DNA of 64,000 nucleotides, taken from assembly GCA_030562195.1 (NCBI GenBank), contig JAUJPP010000007.1, positions 3,224,001-3,288,000 on the forward strand. Reading direction: 5' to 3'. The DNA comes from Nipponacmea schrenckii (taxonomy: Eukaryota > Mollusca > Gastropoda > Lottiidae). The translations under genes were made by a program, and so were the position numbers. Of this stretch, positions 1-10,547 are shown one piece after another. The notes beneath the pieces are model-generated. The model was not told the DNA's origin. It saw only the letters and a program-made list of their open reading frames with translations, and did no database searches. Position 1 is the stretch's first letter. Every line of letters starts with the position of its first letter.

Positions 1-34
1 AATAACGGTATTTTACATTATATAAAATATACAG
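1..34 (+). CDS. Lectin left copy, 3' end of exon 1 (PAN domain)
   Basis: These bases match the reverse complement of 24920-24953 and encode the end of the PAN exon (residues ..ILHYIKYT and the first base of the next codon). The GT donor is at 35-36. The rest of exon 1 is upstream of the window. Confidence 0.75.
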
Positions 35-3000
35 GTAAATGATATTCTGATTTTAAGCACACCGAAAATTATAGCCGTATAGCTTGAGGTATTATGTATT
101 GCACTGCCAAATATGTTGTTAAGGAGAAGAATATGGCAGAGATATTCTATTTATAAAATGGGCAAAATGATTGGTGTCTATTTACAAAATTAACAAGAAA
201 TACTGATGTTTATGTGTTGTATATGAATAATGTGACAATTCTATATAACATGTATAAAATATGACTAAGGCTTTTTGATGGCTTTTGATAAAAGGCTACG
301 AATCACAATACATGAAGGTTAAAAGTCTTCAGTACCCGAACTGTACAAAAATTGCATAATTGCTTCAAAATACTTTTAATTCGTTATCTTGAAAATTAGG
401 CTACCGAAATGTTTCGCTTCTTCATAAGGAAAGTATAAGGGTATTATAGTAGAAAAAAATGTATTGATATTTATAATTATCCAGTTCAATTATTATTGCG
501 GGGTCTAAAATGAGCGACTTGTCCAAGTAATTGACAAACACGGGTAAGTATTGACACACATCGTTAAGAAGGCTTAAATTTCGACGGCAGGCTGTGAACA
601 GTGGACAATATTACTGATCAGCCTGAACAATCCTGGTTTCTGAGACCAACGTATGATTGACCTCTAAAATTTGGGTCAATCTTTTGATAAAATAAGGTTA
701 CGAAATGATATGGTTTTAGATTTTAGATACTTCTAAAGTGTTTTTTTTTTACGTATTTCGACTTTGGCGAAAACGTATTGTAATCGTTCGGATTATTTTA
801 TTTTTTTTTTTTTTTTTTTGTAATTCTTGGATGAGTTTGCAGACAAACTGGTAAAAGGTGCAGAAATTCTAAATCTACAGTTGATCTTAGAATGATTTCT
901 ATTATCAAATAAAACAAAACCGGAAGTTCTATCTCTGACAGGAAGTGAGAACCGGAAGTTCAGGTTTTTTTGCTTTAGCAAGTTTATTTTCAGTTCGATT
1001 TTGACCGGATTTTCAGATTTGAAAACTTCAATGTATTTATAGGTTTTATGCAATTAGGTTAAATATTTTACCCACGATTTGCAATTCAATATTCAAGGGT
1101 CATCGGCAAAAATTTCAGACCGTGATTTCTCCTTTAATATAAATGGTAAAATTTTGAAACTTTACCAGTTGATAGGCGATATGTTTATAATTTTTGAAAA
1201 AATGTGGAAAAAAAATTCCACTTCCGGTTTAGCCTCAAATGACGTAATTACGTAACTTCCGGTCTATAACTGCTAGGTGAAAAGTGAAAACTGTTTTATA
1301 AATAACTTGTCAATAGTAATTGATTTGACCTAAATAATTAGGTCAAGCTGCCATATCGGCCGCCATTTTGAATTTTCGTTACAATTCTTAAATCCGAAAT
1401 TCAGACACTACTGATAGACCGATTTTGATGAAATTTAGCACATAGATACAATGGATCATTATCTACATTTTCTTGGAGACCGATTTTCAAATTTCGTATT
1501 TTCTTTCGAATTATTTAAATTTCGATTTTTTCAAAATTAGGTCACTTTAACGGGTACGGAAGGTGTGACCCACTTAATCTATGACCTTGAAAATTAGGTC
1601 AAATAATATTCAATATATTGTCTACGAGTAGATATTTTTTAATTTGGCTTACTTAAAAAATTCATAGAGATAAGTGTACTTAAATACAGCAAAAATTGAT
1701 AATTTTCATATTTTCGCCATCATTAACCGTTACGGAAGGTGTGACCTAATTATTTTATGACTTTGAAAACTAGGTAAAATGATATTCAATATATTGTCTA
1801 GAAGTAGGTCATTGCAAATTTAGCCTACAAAATATTTTAAGGCTCTCGAAATACGTTCATAATTGTAAGCAATTCTAGTTTTATTTTTTTACGTATTTCG
1901 ACTTTGGCGAAAACGTATTGTAATCGTTCGGATTATTTTATTACGTATTTCGACTTTGGCGAAAACGTATTGTAATCGTTCGGATTATTTTATTTTTTTT
2001 TTTTTTTTTTGTAATTCTTGGATGAGTTTGCAGACAAACTGGTAAAAGGTGCAGAAATTCTAAATCTACAGTTGATCTTAGAATGATTTCTATTATCAAA
2101 TAAAACAAAACCGGAAGTTCTATCTCTGACAGGAAGTGAGAACCGGAAGTTCAGGTTTTTTTGCTTTAGCAAGTTTATTTTCAGTTCGATTTTGACCGGA
2201 TTTTCAGATTTGAAAACTTCAATGTATTTGTCAACTAACAATTATAGGTTTTATGCAATTAGGTTAATTATTTTACCCACGATTTGCAATTCAATATTCA
2301 AGGGTCATCGGCAAAAATTTCAGACCGTGATTTCTCCTTTAATATAAATGGTAAAATTTTGAAACTTTACCAGTTGATAGGCGATATGTTTATAATTTTT
2401 GAAAAAATGTGAAGAAAAAAAATCCACTTCCGGTTTAGCCTCAAATGACGTAATTACGTAACTTCCGGTCTATAACTGCTAGGTGAAAAGTGAAAACTGT
2501 TTTATAAATAACTTGTCAATAGTAATCGATTTGACCTGAATAATTAGATCGAGCTGCCATATCGGCCGCCATTTTGAATTTTCGTTACAATTCTTAAATC
2601 CGAAATTCAGACACTACTGATAGACCGATTTTGATGAAAGTTAGCACATAGATACAATGGATCATTATCTACCTTTTCTTGGAGACCGATTTTCAAATTT
2701 CGTATTTTCTTTCGAATTATTTAAATTTCGATTTTTTCAAAATTAGGTCACTTTAACGGCTACGGAAGGTGTGACCCACTTAATCTATGACCTTGAAAAT
2801 TAGGTCAAATAATATTCAATATATTGTCTACGAGTAGATATTTTTTTATTTGGCTTACTTAAAAAATTCATAGAGATAAGTTTACTTACATACAGCAAAA
2901 ATTGATAATTTTCATATTTTCGCCATCATTAACCGTTACGGAAGGTGTGACCTAATTATTTTATGACTTTGAAAACTAGGTCAAATGATGTTCAATATAT

Positions 3001-6000
3001 TGTCTAGATGTAGGTAATTGCAAATTTAGCCTACATAATATTTTAAGGCTCTCGAAATACGTTCATAATTGTAAGCAATTCTAGTTTTTTTTTTTTTTTT
3101 GCAATGATAAAATTTGTACTATTTGATTACAGGTGAAAATCTAGAAAACGTGTCTTTACACAAGCCGACAAAGATGAGTTCCATACACACAGGAAGAGGT
3201 TCGTGTTTGGGCAATGATGGTAATTTTACCAATCTATGTCACAGTGATAATCTTGGCAAGGAATGGTGGTGTGTGGACCTTTTGACAGTTTTCAACTTTG
3301 AACAAATAACTATTTATAATAGATTAGGAACCTGTAAGTATCCATACAAACGAATATCAAGCCTAGTATACTAGTCAAGGGGATTCTAAATCCTATGACC
3401 CCAAACTGGTCACACAGAACTAAAACATGATGTGGGATTTATACAGTGGATTGGTTTATTTAGTGAATGACCTATTTTGTTTGCTATTTTCTATTTGGCG
3501 GATAAATTTCGAAGGATCATTTTCTCCCACATAAATGGTTTTTGTATATTATCGTTTGATTTGGCGAGAAATATTATTGATTGGTGAAAGGTATTTTTGG
3601 GGATGCAGACTGAATATTTTGTCAAACAGTTCTTCCACTATAGCATTGATGTCTTGAGATTTGTGTCTTCTTCATCGATTAATTGTTTATTAATTCTTTT
3701 TCATCTTCGTATTGTAAGGGCCATTTGTCGGTTGAATATAGGTTTATATTATTCGCATATGTACATGAAAGTTTGCCGTTGATCGCAAATTGTTTACCGT
3801 TATGTTTTTTTGACATTTTGAAGACCGTTTCGGCCTAGATCAAAATGATCGGAATAAGGTTTCTGTCTGGAACTTTATTTTCTGAAAGGATTTTGCTTTT
3901 TATTCTGTGGAAATATTGCTTAGAATATTCCTGCTCCCACAATTGCGTGAAGACAAACATACATTATTTAGATCCTTAGTCTGGCTACAAATTCTACGAA
4001 ACTAAAACTTGGAAGAAAGTCCATACTCCGATCTCTTAAATTAGAAAATAATAAAATGTGTCTCAAATCAAATTGAAAAACAAGAGGTAAATCTTAATAC
4101 CAATTTGAAGGTAAACTTTATCATTAAAAATATATTAAGTTTCGGAAAAATTTCTAGTAATTTGAGTTTCGGTTTCAGATTTTGGGGAAGGAAGAGATTG
4201 ACTCTCCCAGATGTACAGGCCTACGGTGGAACAAATACCCAATTGGGAAATAGGGAAGGTTCTGGATCCGAAAATAATAATTCGTCCAAATGGGCGAGAA
4301 GTATAGTACCTATTATGTACAGATTTGTTTGCTGTGAACAAGGTTGTCATTTTTGTCAAGTTCTGATTTTTGGAATATTCCAATATAATTATCTGCTTAA
4401 ATACATGGGTGCATTTCTCTTGAAAACTCTTATGGGCTTGCTTGCTTTATTATTGGTTGTATTGATGACATCATGGTGAATATTAAGTTCTATAGGTCTT
4501 AATGTCTCAATCCAATTGGCTTCCCTAGATTAACGGAATTTGGTAGAACTACAAATTAATTATGGAGATCTTAAATATGAGAATTAGAGATTCAGTCACT
4601 AAAGACTGAAATTACTGACAACTGCCAATGGGCATATGTTACCTTGCCTTGCATTTTATCTTATATAAAATATGTAAAAGACTGGCACCAGAACCTATAA
4701 ACCATTAAAAAAACACCCCTTATCATTATGAACCTTTTATTTGTATAGTAAATTTTTTTGTGAAAATATTTTTCAACTTGAGGACACAAATTCCTTGATT
4801 ACTAAATCTTAAAGAATACTCGAATGACATCTCGAGCACTTAAATCTGCCTAACCCTTAAGCTAGCAGACCAGGACATATAATACCACCTTTCCAAGACA
4901 GCGGCGTTACTGTTCGTTTCCAACTGTGATGGTTACTTTAACATTATAATGCAACCCTTTAATTCATAATAAATTAATTGGAAAGTTTTTTGTTTTCAGT
5001 TGCGTCAAGACTTAGGGGTTTTAATAGAGGGGGGGGAAACTACTATCTCGTAGTTCCGGGAAAGCACGGGCCTAGGAATCAGACCTAATTTTTATTTCCT
5101 CGCACCGATCTGGATTCGAACCCACGGCACCTAGTCGCCTAGCAGACGACAGTCCAACTCGCTAACCACTGAGCCATTCACCACCCTAAGGAAGGAAGGA
5201 AGAGATTGACTCTCCCAGATGTACAGGCCTACGGTGGAACAAATACCCAATTGGGAAATAGGGAAGGTTCTGGATCCGAAAATAATAATTCGTCCAAATG
5301 GGCGAGAAGTATAGTACCTATTATGTACAGATTTGTTTGCTGTGAACAAGGTTGTCATTTTTGTCAAGTTCTGATTTTTGGAATATTCCAATATAATTAT
5401 CTGCTTAAATACATGGGTGCATTTCTCTTGAAAACTCTTATGGGCTTGCTTGCTTTATTATTGGTTGTATTGTATTGTAATAATTCGTCCAAATGGGCGA
5501 GAAGTATAGTACCTATTATGTACAGATTTGTTTGCTGTGAACAAGGTTGTCATTTTTGTCAAGTTCTGATTTTTGGAATATTCCAATATAATTATCTGCT
5601 TAAATACATGGGTGCATTTCTCTTGAAAACTCTTATGGGCTTGCTTGCTTTATTATTGGTTGTATTGATGACATCTCGAGCACTTAAATCTGCCTAACCC
5701 TTAAGCTAGCAGACCAGGACATATAATACCACCTTTCCAAGACAGCGGCGTTACTGTTCGTTTCCAACTGTGATGGTTACTTTAACATTATAATGCAACC
5801 CTTTAATTCATAATAAATTAATTGGAAAGTTTTTTGTTTTCAGTTGCGTCAAGACTTAGGGGTTTTGAGTTACGATTTATGTCCAATGGAAACTGTGACT
5901 TAAACAGTTTAATGAATGACGCTGCATTGTGTTATAAGGATTCTTCGAGCCAAGCAGAGCTCATTTACAACATAACATCTTGTAACCAGATAGGAATGCA

Positions 6001-6082
6001 GTTTTCTTCGAGATACGTCTTTCTTACAACTGTATTATCACGTCATGTACATTTCCGTGAGCTAACAATATCAGCTTTGTGA
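1..6082 (+). CDS. PAN + fucolectin-type (FTP) lectin gene, left copy, 5' partial
   Basis: This is the plus-strand copy of the lectin gene that is complete on the other arm. The window starts inside exon 1: bases 1-34 match the last 34 bases of exon 1 of the right copy and end at the same donor (ACAG|GTAAAT). Exon 2 is 3133-3333 and exon 3 is 5844-6082. All visible exons are open and in phase, so nothing seen here is broken. Protein differences from the right copy are few: three in exon 2 (S for A, S for P, N for D) and one in exon 3 (H for N). Intron 1 carries a 2.35 kb tandem HL-C insertion and intron 2 has been rearranged, so the intron load is far heavier than in the right copy. Whether exon 1 is intact lies outside the window. 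The likely product is a secreted carbohydrate-binding protein, a role inferred from the domain family. Confidence 0.7.
35..740 (+). other. Intron 1 of left lectin copy, unique part
   Basis: About 700 bases of A+T-rich intron, nearly identical to the right-arm sequence 24201-24918 in reverse complement. I see no coding or RNA feature in it. Confidence 0.6.
741..1878 (+). mobile_element. HL-C unit 1, Helitron/Helentron-like, with 5' hairpin module
   Basis: The unit sits in a T-run and opens with a hairpin module at 751-777 (arms ACGTATTTCG and CGAAAACGT). A linker GTTCGGATTATTTTA and a T-run to 819 follow. The body is 820-1878. It ends in AATTG-TAAG-CAATT-CTAG, a hairpin abutting CTAG at 1875-1878. 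The body is non-coding, with ACCGGAAGT and TTACGTAA motifs. The right lectin arm lacks units 1 and 2, which gives the empty site AAGTG-T5-A-T6-GCAATG. The CTAG end, 3' hairpin and T-run target resemble Helitron or Helentron non-autonomous elements by established family features. No Rep/Hel protein is visible. Confidence 0.65.
1879..3084 (+). mobile_element. HL-C unit 2, tandem copy with two 5' hairpin modules
   Basis: A head-to-tail second copy of the preceding unit. It starts with two consecutive copies of the ACGTATTTCG hairpin module (1891-1917 and 1943-1969), then a T-run, then body 2011-3084, and ends in the same hairpin plus CTAG (3081-3084). A T-run (3085-3100) follows and joins directly to lectin intron sequence. 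Bodies 1 and 2 look nearly identical by eye. Confidence 0.65.
3133..3333 (+). CDS. Lectin left copy, exon 2 (N-terminal half of FTP domain)
   Basis: The acceptor is TTGATTACAG and the donor is GTAAGTAT, a near-perfect consensus. The exon encodes ENLENVSLHKPTKMSS... through WWCVDLL...ITIYNRLG, the hallmark start of a fucolectin tachylectin-4 pentraxin-1 (F5/8C-like) domain: NVALxKPxxxSS, GNDGN, WWxVDL and IYNR. The open frame upstream of 3133 is intron read-through. Start and end phases (1 and 1) fit exons 1 and 3. Confidence 0.85.
3600..3985 (-). pseudogene. Penelope-like endonuclease fragment, left copy
   Basis: Mirror of right-arm 23290-23640. On the minus strand the corresponding frame reads a Cys-rich stretch (KCRTCESKKHNGKQF..) followed by SCTYANN, the start of a GIY-YIG endonuclease as found at the C-terminus of Penelope-like elements. 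It is broken here. Confidence 0.4.
4100..4540 (-). pseudogene. Penelope-like element C-terminal tail, left copy
   Basis: Reverse complement of the right-arm fragment 22730-23160, which matches the tail of the Penelope-like element at 61080-61300 (shared ATTGAGACATTAA and CATTCCAAAAATCA strings). The plus-strand open frame over 4105-4479 is antisense to it and is not a gene. Confidence 0.5.
4825..5022 (+). repeat. 198 bp direct repeat, copy 1, including a truncated lectin exon 3
   Basis: Almost identical to 5669-5866. It carries the intron 2 acceptor (TTTTCAG at 4993-4999) and the first 23 bases of exon 3 (5000-5022), and then breaks into the SINE. It is a decoy splice acceptor upstream of the intact exon. 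Confidence 0.8.
5023..5186 (-). mobile_element. tRNA-derived SINE, minus strand
   Basis: In reverse complement it begins GGTGGTGAATGGCTCAGTGG (RNA polymerase III A box) and has a B box GGGTTCGAATCC about 50 bases later. A short body and a C-rich end (CCCCCCCC in the SINE strand) follow. The spacing fits a tRNA head. It is present only in the left arm, so it arrived after the lectin duplication. Target-site duplications are not clear because the flanks are themselves duplicated. Confidence 0.65.
5192..5667. repeat. Two partial tandem copies of the Penelope fragment
   Basis: 5192-5472 repeats 4187-4467, and 5478-5667 repeats about 4275-4467 again. Together they make the 163-codon open frame at 5206-5697, which is antisense to transposon debris and not a gene. 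Confidence 0.75.
5669..5866 (+). repeat. 198 bp direct repeat, copy 2, containing the functional exon 3 acceptor
   Basis: Second copy of 4825-5022. The acceptor (TTTTCAG, ending at 5843) and the exon beyond it are intact here. Confidence 0.8.
5844..6082 (+). CDS. Lectin left copy, exon 3 (C-terminal half of FTP domain)
   Basis: After TTTTGTTTTCAG the frame gives ASRLRGFELRF...CYKDSS...GMQFSSRYVFLTTVLSRH...ELTISAL and a stop. This is the second half of the FTP domain (NR..RLxGFExR and the RYVxxxL strand). Phase joins exon 2 as a TTT codon. The only visible protein difference from the right copy is H for N near the end. Confidence 0.85.
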
Positions 6083-8712
6083 AGTACAATAAAACGCAAG
6101 AAATCTCAGATAATTCACAGATAAGAACAATGAACAAAAAACTCTTTTCGACGATGAAAACAAATATTAACTCTTGCGTTGAACAGTTCGGAGCATGAGT
6201 ATATGATTTGAGTATAACGTCCAGTTAAGACTCAGTTAATGAATGTTTAAAAGCCACGACCGTTTTCTTTCAACTATTTTCTACCTTTTGCTCTCCAGTG
6301 TATAATTACAGAAAGTTAAACGAGGTGGCATGTTATGGTGATCAAGATATAAAAGTGATGTTGTTTTCTCGATTGCTCAAAATGGCCCGTGAAACAAAAA
6401 TTCCTGAGAGAAAATAATGTGGTAGAAGGTGATGATCTAGCTGAATAGACCATGGGAAGAGAAGAGAAGCTTGTGGAATATCTGGAGAAATAGCCTATAA
6501 TAATAGTCCCTAAAACAGGAAATGAAATGAATGGAATTTTACATCATACTCTGCAATATCTAACGGGGCAATGAAGGCGGAATATAAGCCTGAAGATTAC
6601 ACGGATAGCGGCAATAAGGCCCAGTCATGTTATCACCCATTTCCTAGGCTTTGAAGTTTATATATTTCAGCTCTATTAATTATAAAACAATTGGTATCCT
6701 CATATTTCTTTTTAAAACTTGTCACTGGTCAATGTTCAGATACAGAGTGGTTTACAAATTAAAAACTAAAATAATAGAATGTAGTTTTTGATATATATAT
6801 TTGTGGTGTTCAATACAAAATATAGAATTTTTGAAAGCTGAATTAAAAAATGGTACTTCCATCTAATTCTAAGTAAATGAAACAGTTGGTTGTCAAAATT
6901 TCTAGTGTCATGGTCACTTATTTAACTGAAAGAGAATCAAAAAGGATAAACAAGCAACCTATCCTGTGTGCCAGATACCACCATTTTAAAAAACATCCTG
7001 CTGGTTGTCAGGCTATTTCAATTGTTTTACAAATTTAATGCTTTTGTTCTGTTATATATTGTTTTATTTTTTATATGTTCAAATAATCTTTTTATCCTCT
7101 TAAAAATATATTGTTAGTCTTCAAAATAACACGATCAATAAAGAAATATGTCTCTTTTTGTATAGAAATCGAACTGAAAATGATAGAATATATCCGTTTT
7201 GACCACAGATCCTGAAATGGGCTAGAATCAAAAATGAATGTCTAACATGAAATTTTTGGTCATCCGGAAGTGAGCAAAAAAATTTTGCATCAAGTCTGTA
7301 CAGATTAATAAAGGGCCGATTAAGCTCAAATAAAATAATTGTTATCAAACATTTTAGGTTAAATATTTGAAATTTGCAACTTTTTTGCTAATTATTGAAT
7401 CGATCTGAAATTCATAAAATATTGACATATTGTACATGTGTAAGGCCTCCAGCAAAAATAGAAAATGGTATAGTATTTCTAGTTTTACTAAACAATTTGA
7501 GAAGTAATATCTTAAACCAAATATTTGCTAAACCGGAAATGAGAAATTGCATAATAAGCAAGAATTTTGCATCGAGTCTGGATGGCTTATTTCTGTACCG
7601 ATTTACCTCAAATTTCTTTAATATGTTATTGTAAAAAGATGTATTCAATTTTTTGATTTTTTTTCCAAAATAATTTGAACAAAAATTTTGTCAAAAACTT
7701 CAAAATTTCTTGATACATTTTAGCACAATTTTCATTCCGTTTCCCATTTTTATTTGTTTATTTTATTTTTTGATTTGTATGGTTTTGGCCTCTATCAAAG
7801 CCTTCTTACCTTATCTAAAAGTGGTTAGTACAGAATTTTGAATTTAAGTCTCGTGTACACCAGGACACATGTTGCCGACACATTCCCCGGGGTTTTGGGG
7901 GGAAAATGGTAGATTCTTCAAACACGGGCTGTATTATTGCAGCATCTGCAACAATTTTGGCGATCGTGTCTGCGAGATAAAAGAAACGTCAGGCAAATCA
8001 AGGGAGGAGGTTGTGGACAAGGTCTAATTTCTAATTTTTCAACACCACTTTCTAAAAAATGACAATAAATCATCTCCTAATTAAACTTTGGGAAGCTACA
8101 CCTAGCCTCTGGGGTATTCAGGCAAAGGAATATAAAGATACACACATAAAGAATTCACAATGACCTTGACTTATGTTATCTATAGATATATTCTGAAATT
8201 GGGTGAAAAATATCAACTTCCGGAATAATAGTCTATTGAATTCTGACATTTTTGCAACTTTAAACGACCATACCACACTTTCTAATTAACACAGATTTAA
8301 ATTTTTGAATGGGCGAGGGATTCTGTTTTAAAAGATATATTAAATAATGCATTAATTTGTTTTGAAGAAAGAAAGTGTAGATTTTTGACTCCAGCCCTAA
8401 AAATCAAATGTATTTATCCCACATCAATTTGGTATTCTGATAGAAGATATACACAATTTTCCCTTTTGCACGATAATGTGACATGGGTGGTTTACTTTTA
8501 AAATTTAGAGCAGAGGTTATATTTTCACACCGTAAACGAGACATTGCAAACTGATACTAAAAAATTTTACATAGTGTTCATGGTTTATCTACTCATATAA
8601 AGGATATACAGAAAGACGGAAATATGTAAGAAAGTAATGTTATTTGGTTAACAGAAACATGGCTTAATAATTCAATAACTTCAGCAAAACTTAAATATGT
8701 GGCCGTAGAAAT
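6083..8712. other. Lectin downstream region, left arm
   Basis: Matches 19429-22027 inverted. No convincing gene. It holds a SINE tail (6523-6600, minus) and an old HL-A-like stretch (about 6890-7640) containing degraded versions of the HL-A text CTTCCGGATGACC...TTTCATGTTAGACATTC. Confidence 0.55.
6523..6600 (-). mobile_element. SINE 3' tail fragment, left arm
   Basis: In reverse complement, CGCCTTCATTGCCCC...GATGTAAAATTCCATTCATTTCATTTC aligns with the 3' end of the SINE at 58155-58506. Head and A/B boxes are lost or unrecognisable. Confidence 0.5.
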
Positions 8713-9250
8713 GCTTGGGGAATCCATTTGGCTCTAATCTGCTTTGAAACGCTTAATTTAAACTCCATGTTTGATCACGTGACCAAATGACAAATGAAGG
8801 TGTATAAGAATTGATTTTGTATTTTATTAAATTAAAATTAATTCATAATATTTTTTCAAAGTGATATTTAAACGTTTTATTGCCTTTCGCTAGAGATAAT
8901 GAATGGAATACGAAAATGACTTTGTTGTTGTGCAAAAGATTGAGGAATGGGGGCAAGTACGCATGCGTGCATACTTAACAACCACAGCGACCGGTTATGT
9001 ACGGAATTCACGGACTGGATGATCAAAAAAAGGTTCAACGACATTTGAGACTTTACGTACATACCTATGGCGGTACCCTGCCGAGGGAAAATCCCGTCAC
9101 AGTTAGCCTAATTACGAGTTAATTAAGGAATAGTGGGACCATCTGATATTTTCCCAGTCATTAGAACACCTCTACTTTCTATTGATAAAAGTATTACCGG
9201 TTCACTTATGGTATATATATGTATATATATAAAAATAAGGAACCCTTTTT
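8706..9250. mobile_element. E-family repeat fragment (copy 1)
   Basis: Resembles 54016-54590 and part of 57060-57410: GTAGAAATGCTT, GCAAGTACGCATGCGTGCAT, ATACCTATGGCGGTACCC and a TATATATATGTATATATA tract. It is absent from the right arm. It ends at the HL-F 5' hairpin. Confidence 0.6.
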
Positions 9251-10547
9251 GCGTGTCAAATAGAATTTGACACGGTTTATTTTTTTTTTTTTTTTTTCGA
9301 ATTCTGGTCAGTGTCTGTAGAGAAAACTGGAAGATGTATAGAATTTCTGTTTTCATCCGCTAGTTTCACTCGAGGGAAATTCCTTAAATGTAAAATGGTA
9401 AAAAATTAAAACCAAATTTTTCAAAAAATTTCAAAATATCTAACTCAGTCGCTATATCTGATCGGTCTGGAATTCACACCATATAGAAAGCTTTTTTTGA
9501 AAATTCAAAAGTCAATATTATATGACCTTGACCTTCAATGACCTCAAAATTTTCAATGTAGAATATCCTTGACCTCAGCTTTCCATAAGTGTGGTCATAT
9601 TCGTTGAAAAATATTTACTTCCAGTTTTATAGACACCCGAAAATTTCATTGCAACGCTGGACGACTGTATCACTTTCTGTATATAATACAGAGAGTTGGT
9701 TTTCACTAATTATCAATGCCGTTTTGATTCCCTTTTCAATGATATATAACAATCAATCAATCAATTTTCAACCAATCAATAATTAATTTCTCAAAAAAAA
9801 TATTTGTTTTAGATATAAATTCTTAGTTACAGTGTATTTATCCCATATCAATATGGATTTCATCATCATTCTTGTCTCTTTTTTTCTTTTTCCAACGATA
9901 TGTGACATGGATATTTAAATATCAACATTCAAATCTATTCAATCTGTTTTTGCTAAATATTCCAATTACAATATTCAAACATACGCGCATTTAGATCAGT
10001 GAATTTTAGATACATTTTCCTGTTCGAATTTTCACGTGGCATAAATAGAACTCTATCTGCAAATAATATATAACAGTGTTTTCTATATAAACTCGTGAGA
10101 GCAAGGTAGAATATCTTTATAATCTGTTTTAAGCTGGAAGGAAGCGTTGGAATTAATTTAAATTTGCAGCAAATATTGGGAACATATATTAGAGTCTAAA
10201 TGTTCTGAAATAATAAGAAAATTGGCCTGTAGGGTTTGACAGGAGGTGTGAAAAGAATACAACAAAACCAACTATTGATTTGAACTTTTCACATCAAGGT
10301 GCTATGAAGTAGGTCAGAAGCAGATTAAGTTAATTACGTAACTATGTAACTCTTTGAAAAATAATAATTTTTATTCTATATTTTGCAAAATTTTCTATTA
10401 CAATATTTAAACATACCCCCAACTAGAGCAGTGATTTTTCGATGCGTTTTCCTGTTAAAGTGACTCTTTGAAAGGCTAGAAGTCCCAACAAATTTGAAGC
10501 CATGGAACAAGGGATATTGACACGCTCTGTGCTGTGCTCAGCTCTAG
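9251..10547 (+). mobile_element. HL-F, Helitron-like element
   Basis: Begins with hairpin module 9252-9274 (CGTGTCAAAT-AGA-ATTTGACACG, perfect 10 bp stem), then a T-run and TTCGAATTCTGGTCAG at 9297. It ends in GCTG-TGCT-CAGC-T-CTAG (10544-10547). The body is non-coding, with an internal ~80 bp direct repeat (about 9945-10030 and 10385-10460). The right arm retains only the 3' 0.5 kb (18892-19430), joined to lectin flank. Confidence 0.65.

Larger units (their letters stand above)
3334..5843 (+). other. Intron 2 of left lectin copy with Penelope-like debris and local duplications
   Basis: The intron holds antisense remnants of a Penelope-like element (about 3600-4000 and 4100-4540), a 198 bp direct duplication (4825-5022 and 5669-5866), a minus-strand tRNA-derived SINE (5023-5186) and two extra copies of a Penelope fragment (5192-5472 and 5478-5667). 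The corresponding right-arm intron is simple, so the 0.84 kb excess arose in the left copy. Confidence 0.65.

Noticed and set aside
793..2241. Minus-strand frames ending in poly-Lys (793-1053, 1990-2241, 49242-49532)
   Set aside because: They repeat with HL-C copies, start in the body and run into the A-run; no domain.
3114..3374. Start codon at 3114 for the lectin
   Set aside because: The ATG lies in the intron before the acceptor; the real start is in exon 1.
5206..5697. 163-codon plus-strand frame with an internal repeat
   Set aside because: It is antisense to duplicated Penelope fragments. Its internal repeat is the DNA duplication, not a protein repeat.
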